Source: Marsupella aquatica (Eukaryota > Marchantiophyta). From it: a stretch of 64,000 nucleotides of DNA. Position numbers and translations under genes: made by a program. This document shows positions 57,521 to 64,000 of the stretch, one piece after another. Below the pieces are notes generated by a model, which made no database searches, was not told the origin of the DNA, and saw only the letters and a list, made by a program, of their open reading frames with translations. How positions within the stretch are numbered: the first letter of the stretch is position 1; each line of letters opens with the position of its first letter. The DNA lies in assembly GCA_973895155.1 (NCBI GenBank), contig OZ316891.1:11656001-11720000 (forward strand), read 5' to 3'.

Positions 57521-60500
57521 CGGAACCAATTCGGTCTGGTCTTTCATCTACCAAGATTTCCTCTTTTGAGGGGATGGATGATTGTTGCCTAAGAGCAGAA
57601 CTCATGCTGGAAATGTCAGGGCGCAACCTGGGGATGGACATGGCCTTGAATGGAGTGACGCTTCTCTGAGCCACTTGTTGAAGAACGGTGGCAACTGTTG
57701 ATGCGGCTGCCACCTCTGCAACAGCACCGGCTAAACAGGTCTCCTCCAGCGAGGCACAGGATGGGCTGGCGGGATGTTCCACTGGCCTTCGTGGCGTTAG
57801 GAAACGATAACAATTGGGTTGTGGGGGCCCAAACGGGGTCTGATGCGATTCATTGGATTGCAGACGCGAAAAACTGCCAGGCGTTGCGGAATGGATGTTC
57901 ATTCTTGGCGTGTGCTGCTGGAAACGAGAACAATTGGGGTGTGGGGGCCCAAAAGGGGTCTGATGTGATTCATTGGATTGCAGCCGCCAAAGACTTCCGG
58001 GCGTTGCAGAATGGATGTTCATTCTTGGCGTCTGATGCTGCCAAGCCACGCGTGCTGAAGGCCCTGCCCGAGAATCTCCTTCACGAAAACTCCCAACAGC
58101 CGACCTTCTCAGTGAAGAAAAGGCTGGTGTTCTCATCAATATGTCAGATCCACTACTAGCATTCTGTCGGGCGTTTCTGGTAACAGGTTGTGGGCTGGCA
58201 TTTGAGCTGATGTTCGGACAAGGGTTCTCGTTTTCCTTGCCGCCAATGGTCCTCCTTGGTTTTTGCTCGACGCTATCTTCGGCTATACTTTTGTCTTTGC
58301 TGACCTGCTTCTGAGTAGCTGAAACGGGGATAGGCTGAGCAGGAGTTTGAGCCAAACTAGGACTTACTTGATGCAGCACTTCCTTGTGAATGGGAATAGC
58401 AGCTGCAGCAGCTGCGACCCTCGCTCGAGCCATGGCTGCGTCATGTTTCTGCATATCGTACAAAATCTCCTTCTGAAGCTGTTTGTCTGCCACTAGTATC
58501 TCCTCGATCTCATTCTTGTAATCTTTCAACATTACACGCATGCACTCCATCAAAAGACCTAGCAATGGACTGTTCCTGCCTTCCAGCAATCTGCATCGCA
58601 ACGAAGACACAAGTTTAAGGAATCAATTGAAGTTCTCAGGAACGGCAGGCAGCAAAGCACACTCACAAGTCATGGTCGGACTCATTTTTCTTCCTGGGCA
58701 CATTCGAAGCTCCAATTTGTTGGAAAGTTGAGAATTCGAGCTTGGTGCCAAATAAGTATATTTTAGCTAAATTGAATTGCCCCACCTCCCAAAAGCAGTC
58801 AAACAGCGCCCGTAATTGACTACACTTGTTGAACCAGAGCATTCGGATCCTCGACCATTTCTCACAATAATACACCTGAAGTCGTATTCGCATGAGTTCT
58901 TTTAGTCTACGCTCGTTACTCTTCTTTTCAGCATCTGAACAGAGATGAATTTAGTGCGACGGTTGGTACCTCTTTAGTTCAATAAAGATGGGAACCGCGT
59001 TCTGCACTAGATTCTTCTTCATAAGTTGTGTCACCACACGTCCTTTCACTGCTGCTATTGCTGCTGCGGCTCCCCCATCGTCTTCCTCCAGGTCAGCGTT
59101 TCCGGCAGAACCACGAATACCAGAAATTCGCAACTCCTTGGATGCCAGTATCCGCAAAGCATCCTGTTAAGACCATCAAGCGAGGCTTTCAACAGGAATG
59201 TATGGAGGTCGTCTATACGATTCCTCAGAATTGTACTCGCATAATCTCAAAGCAGCGATTGAGCTTGGAGTTTAATGCATCATAAAGGGATTAAACAGTT
59301 GATTGGCAGAGAAGTCGTAAGTACTGTTCCAATAACAAGCTTGGCAGTTCTGGAGAAAATGAACAGCCAGGTTGTTAAGGGCGAACACGAGTACCTTGAG
59401 GACGCACTGGCTGGGTCCATCGTTTAGATCCAGTACACCATCAGCCGCCGCGGCAAGAATCTCCGCGCATAGCTTGGCTGACGTAGCTAGGAGATGCTCA
59501 GGAACCATTTGCTGCAGAAGTGTTGAATAAATCTTCATTCTTTTCTCCACAACATCTTCCGTATCCCCTCTGCATCCAAATGAGTTCAAGGTTCACTTCT
59601 CTGTGCAAATTCCAAATGCCATCTAACTTGAGACGACAGGATTATCCTGTCAAATTCCGAAGACCTCGTCAGTGGAATTTTCCGTTTCTCGGTAGTCCAG
59701 ATCAATTCTGACAATGGATCAATTGCTTTACTACGGCTTCGGGCTTATCGTGCTCTGTGGGATGAGTGGTCGGAATGCAAGACTCACCCATACTTCACAG
59801 GAGTGTGCGTTGTGATATTCAAGGATACGAAACCGCTACAGCAGCTGACTCGAGGTACAATTTAATACTTTTTGGAAATCTCACAGTTCAATCACATGAG
59901 GCATCATTTCTTGATGTTGCGAAGAGGGACGTAGACAGAAACCTGAGACAGAAGAGTGCCCGCTCATTCTGAGGAATCTGCAAAAGAGAACTCGAGCTCG
60001 CCTGGGAAATGCAATCGTTCAACACGAAAATGGCTTCCACAAAACTGTTGTAAGCCAGCAGCGGCGCCTTCACTGTACATTTACAACACCGCAACAGTCC
60101 TTAGATTTTGAATTTTCTGACTATTATCATGTTCTTAAAATTTAGTTTGTGCAAGTAAAGTTCCGAAACTGAGGAAAATGCGAAATTAGGAGTTTGGGAC
60201 GAAGAGCTTAAAGTGCTGTTCCTTTCCGAGAATAAAGTGCCATCTGCTAGGACTGAGAACGGACCTGTTGGAAAAACCAGACATGCAACCGGGAGAGGCC
60301 ATTTTGTCGAAAGACGCACACAAAATCCGAATCAGCTTGCGATCAAAAACAAAGGTGCAGTCAAGACAGAGGAAGGAATGATATAGGGAAAAACACTCAC
60401 ATTTAAGTACGCTTCCAAACACATATCTGGCCAGCTGACTTATTTTGTCAGAATCGTCTACTAGTGCAAGAAGAAATCTATGGAAGAGCATTCCCCTCCA

Positions 60501-63500
60501 CTTCACGTAGTCTCTCTATATTGCAGAACAACCAGTTCCGGCAATTAGTTTCTTCACCATTGGGATTTTTTTACCATGAAAGGTCCATAAATGTAAAAAG
60601 CTGGAGAGAAATTTGCATGAGTCTGAGAAGGGCACGACGTCACAAACCTGGAGCAATCTTGACAGAAGCACGAATGCCTGTCGCCGGACAAGTTCACAAG
60701 GGTCGCGGAGAGATCTGGTCAAGTCATGTATATACCTGTCACCAAGGGTTTCAAGAAATCAGATAAGGAGAAACAGCCATACGCTTTACAAATGCGCAGG
60801 ATAGCACCAAATGTCTGCATTTGCATTTTGCAGGAAGGATTCTGTATCATACTCCAAGCTTTGCTTCACGTAGTCGCCTATGGTATTGAACAAAATGCCT
60901 TGACATAACTGCATACGGAACATCTCAGCATAGTTGCTTGTTTACGCAATCTAGTCATATGCAAACGCGATGGACACTCTACCGGGAGGGAGGGACGAAG
61001 GGAGCCTAAAATTCGTTCCCTCACCCATCAATAAGCGCAGTGTAGCGAACACAGAAGTCTGTCATGATGATCATGATGTTGTTGCGCACGGCAGCCAAGT
61101 CTGACCTTCCAAGCTCCTGTATCAACGCCAAATATGAAGCACTTTATTTCAATATGACGCTCTCGTTAGAGTGCAATTCCAGCACCAGAGAGTTATAACT
61201 TCAACCCTCGGGAATAGGAACACTTATGCTCCCTCCCCATGACTTCTTTGAATAGGGACGAAGCCGGGAGAGAGGAAAACTTTACTCAGGCAAACATTCG
61301 CAATGAAGCAGGACTTGAAGTTTCCAGTAAGCACATAGCAAGGATGTCCAGTAACTAGCGAGCTCCTCATGGATCGCAATAGATTGACATCCCCATTTAA
61401 AAATTGAACACCAATCCAGCGGGACCGACATCACGTCGAGCCAATTCAAGTAGCGACTCTAATAGTTATTCACTGGGGGACTTACCTGCACGAAGAGAGG
61501 TATGCAGCGCTTGGCAAGCGTATCATCTGCAAGGCATAGCTTTCCGAGAGCTACCCGGACATGTACATTAATTTCAGGCGTCAGTTTCTCTTCCAGCAAG
61601 ATCCTCTCTGTCCCTCTACCTTTTCTGTGTCCAAGCAAGCCACTTGCGCGGGTCAGCAAGGTTTGCAGCAAAGTGACCACATGACCTGCTTTCACCTGAG
61701 GACATGTCAGTGCCAAGGCTCCTACAGTGAATATCACAGTCACAATCTGGGGTGATGATTCGTTCTGCTCGTTGGATGTCTCATTTTCTCCCCTGCGGCT
61801 GTGCCTGCTCCTGCTACGCGTCAGCCTTCCTGCACTAGTGTTTCCATCCCTCGGTTTTGGGGTCAGAAACACATCTGCTGCGGTAGTCACAGGGAAGGAC
61901 GGGGATAGCGAGGCATGGAGGATGTTCTCAGCTTGTCCAAGAAGCTCCTTCGCCCAATGGATGACAAGCTGATCTCCTTCTGCAGCAGTGAGTGCTTTCC
62001 TTTTGCAGAGTGTAGCGAGCGCCTTGATGTGAGCACCAACCTGCAGAAAGCCTGCGTTAGAATCAGTTAAGGTGCAGTTAAGTGCCGCAAAATAAACGGC
62101 AACTCATACGTCGAAATTGAACGTGAGCGTAGATGCGTTTACATTCTGAATTGAAACTCATAGAGTTTTAGACGGAGGCAAACGATCGTGAGTATGGATC
62201 TTTCAGAAGCGTCCAGCAGCTGCCGAAGTTTTTAAAGGGGAGGGACAAAGTGTCCTAGTGTGTAGACACAGCACCTCAGCTGGATGCATGTCGAAGGCTT
62301 TCAATCTGTCCAGAAGCTCTGTGGCCAATTCAACAGCTGCTTCAGGTGGAAGCTCAACTGCCACATTGGATATTGTTTGCAACAGATATACACGATTAAC
62401 TGCCCACGTAGCCAGATTCCAAGACGGCTTATCAGCTGCCGAAGCTCCTGTTGGCTGCTGCTGGTCGTCAATTGAGCAATTATCTGTATCACAAGCGTGG
62501 ATTTACTTCCTGATCCCCAAAGTAGCAAACTATATCTAAGCCTACCCGTCGAACAAGTGAAATATGAGGTAGGAAAATTGGAATGTTGAAAACACAAAAC
62601 AGGGAGGTGAATTAGTAGACACCAGTTTCAATGCGGTATAAAACTGGAGTACTTTAATGAGCAAGATTCGCTGAAAGTTTTTATAATCCTTAGATATACC
62701 TGTCTTATCAAGAAGTTTCCAATGCGTCCTCAGAAATTCCCAACCAACAGCTTTGGGAACAAAAGCTGTGACTTCAGAGAGGAGAAACCAAGCCCCGTCT
62801 GGAGAACGATGCGCAGAGATCAAGCTTTGGAGTGCTAATGCTAGGCCTGGCCTTATCCGTTTCTTCTTGCCCAAATTGGTGCATATACGCCTCACACACG
62901 AAGAAATCGAGCTTCCATCTGCCATTTCCTTCAACAAACTTAATGCACCTAGAGGTAACAGACGCTCGACAGCCTTTTCGTCCTCTGTTTCCCGGGAAGA
63001 AGATGTTTCTCTTTGTCCGGAAGAGCATTGGAACTTGGAAAGGTTCAAAGTTGAAATCAAAGTAATTCTGTCCAGGACGAGTTCTTCGAATAAACTCAAA
63101 CACTCATCTTGCAAAGACTGTTCATTGTCAAAAGCCAACGGTAGGGCATATTTGAGCCATTCCCTTGTCACCTTCGCGTCGCTTGGAAATCTTCGCAGAA
63201 CCTAAGAGCATGCAAACGTCGCCAAGTTAGAATGCTAGGTGTATCTCAGTCTGCATTCAATAAGACAAGTTCCAATTATTCCAGTGTCTAGAGTGGCACA
63301 CCTCAGAGAGTGCAGAAAGGGCGGCCTTCCGAATGCTGATCATGGAATCCCCACATGCCGCACCCATGGCATGGAGAATTGCCTCATCTGGTGCTTTTCC
63401 TAGTAGGGCTGTTGATTTCTTCATCAGTAGAAAAGTCGCTTTCCTCACCGCTGCTTTGTCATCCAAACATCTCCGTTGCAGAAGTGACCATAAGTCACGA

Positions 63501-64000
63501 TGCCCTGCACCTGGAGTAAGAGGGGTGGCAGTTGGCAAATCCGAGCTGAGCTGCGGAGACGGGGTTCCTCCTCCAATGACGGGGGTATCAGTGGAGCTGA
63601 AGAAAACAGAATTCGGAAGATTCCTGACGTTACAACCTGCTCCGTGATTGCTGTTGCTGTTAAAGCCGAGAAGAGTTTGAACTAGCCGTCGGGAACTGAC
63701 GTCTGCTGAGAGGAATTCGACGGCTTGCGCGAGATTAGTGAGAGATCGCGCCCGAATAGCTGCGGCTTTGTCAGAGCTGCGATGGAGAAGGATTTCAAAG
63801 CAGGTAATCCCCCACCACTGACTCTCTGAATGAGAAACACTTGCGCCTTGCTGGCCATTTCTATCAGATTTATCCCTCTCTTCACCTTCGACGCCCGATT
63901 CCTCATCGATGTCCACTTGATCCACAATCTCTGGATGCTCATTATCGCTGCGATCACCTCGAGGCTCAAGAACTTGATCCTCCTCGGAATAATCTGGCAA
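57426..64000 (-). CDS. CAP-D3: Condensin II subunit CAP-D3, 3' part (11 exons, N-terminus outside window)
   Basis: HEAT-repeat subunit of condensin II, which compacts chromosomes in the nucleus. Exons in transcript order: 64000-63302 (partial), 63201-62700, 62483-62275, 62040-61486, 61116-61025, 60735-60648, 60515-60401, 60072-59943, 59569-59395, 59163-58970, 58590-57426. All ten junctions keep phase, giving 1,307 residues without a break. Family landmarks: VTREWLKYALPL, VYLLQTISNVAVELP, HIKALATLCKRKA, PQIVTVIFTVGALAL, KLCLADDTLAKRCIPLFVQE, MTDFCVRYTALIDG, LRDPCELVRRQAFVLLSRLL, RDYVKWRGMLFHRFLLALVD, KAPLLAYNSFVEAIFVLND, MKIYSTLLQQMVPEHLLA and MRVMLKDYKNEIEEILVADK. The C-terminal ~340 residues are Ser/Pro-rich and hold a 40-residue tandem duplication. 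The visible 5' end is an acidic linker. No frameshift or missing exon is apparent within the window. Confidence 0.93.
57801..58040 (-). repeat. 120-bp in-frame tandem duplication in CAP-D3 coding sequence
   Basis: Units 57801-57920 and 57921-58040 encode two copies of a 40-residue unit in the C-terminal tail, with core TPRMNIHSATPGS and LQSNESHQTPFGPP. The copies are about 85% alike in DNA. The unit length is a multiple of three, so the frame is kept. TP and SxP sites in the unit could be CDK targets. Confidence 0.85.

Noticed and set aside
58663-58893. 77-aa minus-strand open frame between CAP-D3 exons
   Set aside because: Joining 58970 directly to 58590 restores the conserved IELKRLLEGRNSP stretch in phase, so this frame is intronic.

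Overview
The window is nuclear DNA from a land plant. It holds spliced genes with GT-AG introns, Ty1-copia elements carrying an initiator-Met primer site, an OVATE-family gene and a plant-type condensin II CAP-D3 gene. The DUF7869-type transposase and the general look of the genes suggest a seed-free plant such as a bryophyte or lycophyte. That placement is inference; no species can be named from the sequence alone.

Layout. 1-3.9 kb: an upstream direct repeat, then a four-exon TMEM128-like membrane protein gene (+). 4-11.4 kb: mostly unrecognised AT-rich DNA with one possible decayed RNase H-like gene and a tandem duplication. 11.4-23.1 kb: the most unusual part, a divergent two-gene cassette. 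On the minus strand, six exons join in phase into one predicted protein of about 1,710 residues (ParB-like, then DNA-methyltransferase-like, then FCP1/HAD-phosphatase-like). On the plus strand lies a broken DUF7869-type DDE transposase gene whose first part holds three diverged copies of one domain. Introns of the first gene and the interval between the genes are filled with palindromic GAGCGA-type minisatellites. 24.5 kb: a small element with terminal inverted repeats (TIRs). 26.4-29.0 kb: a complete six-exon gamma-glutamyltranspeptidase gene (+), with duplicated splice-acceptor DNA in intron 1 and a hairpin array after it. 29.3-30.9 kb: a diverged copy of the 3' flank of the CAP-D3 gene. 32.2-33.1 kb: a 0.9-kb TIR element. 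34.6-36.0 kb: an intact single-exon exostosin (GT47) gene.

37.7-50.0 kb is a nested retrotransposon block. An old, deleted Ty1-copia element (LTRs 37694-38095 and 49572-49960, 5-bp target duplication) was hit by a young Ty1-copia element (38527-44107, LTRs differing at three sites, its own 5-bp target duplication). Another segment, at about 44.9-48.3 kb, is rich in a 14-bp palindrome and interrupts the reverse-transcriptase region of the old element.

50-64 kb: repeats and unassigned DNA, an intact OVATE family gene (+, 54202-55869), and convergent to it the 3' part of a CAP-D3 gene (-, eleven exons here, running off the right end). Pieces of the CAP-D3 3' end recur at 30.8 and 53.8 kb.

The five host genes (TMEM128-like, GGT, exostosin, OVATE, CAP-D3) show no shared pathway, as is usual in plants. 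The 11.4-23.1 kb pair appears to be a unit of its own: a possible transposon carrying a DNA-binding/modification-like fusion protein, a transposase, and a dense set of palindromes that could be binding sites. Exon junctions were assigned by eye from GT-AG signals and reading phase; no transcript or database evidence was available.
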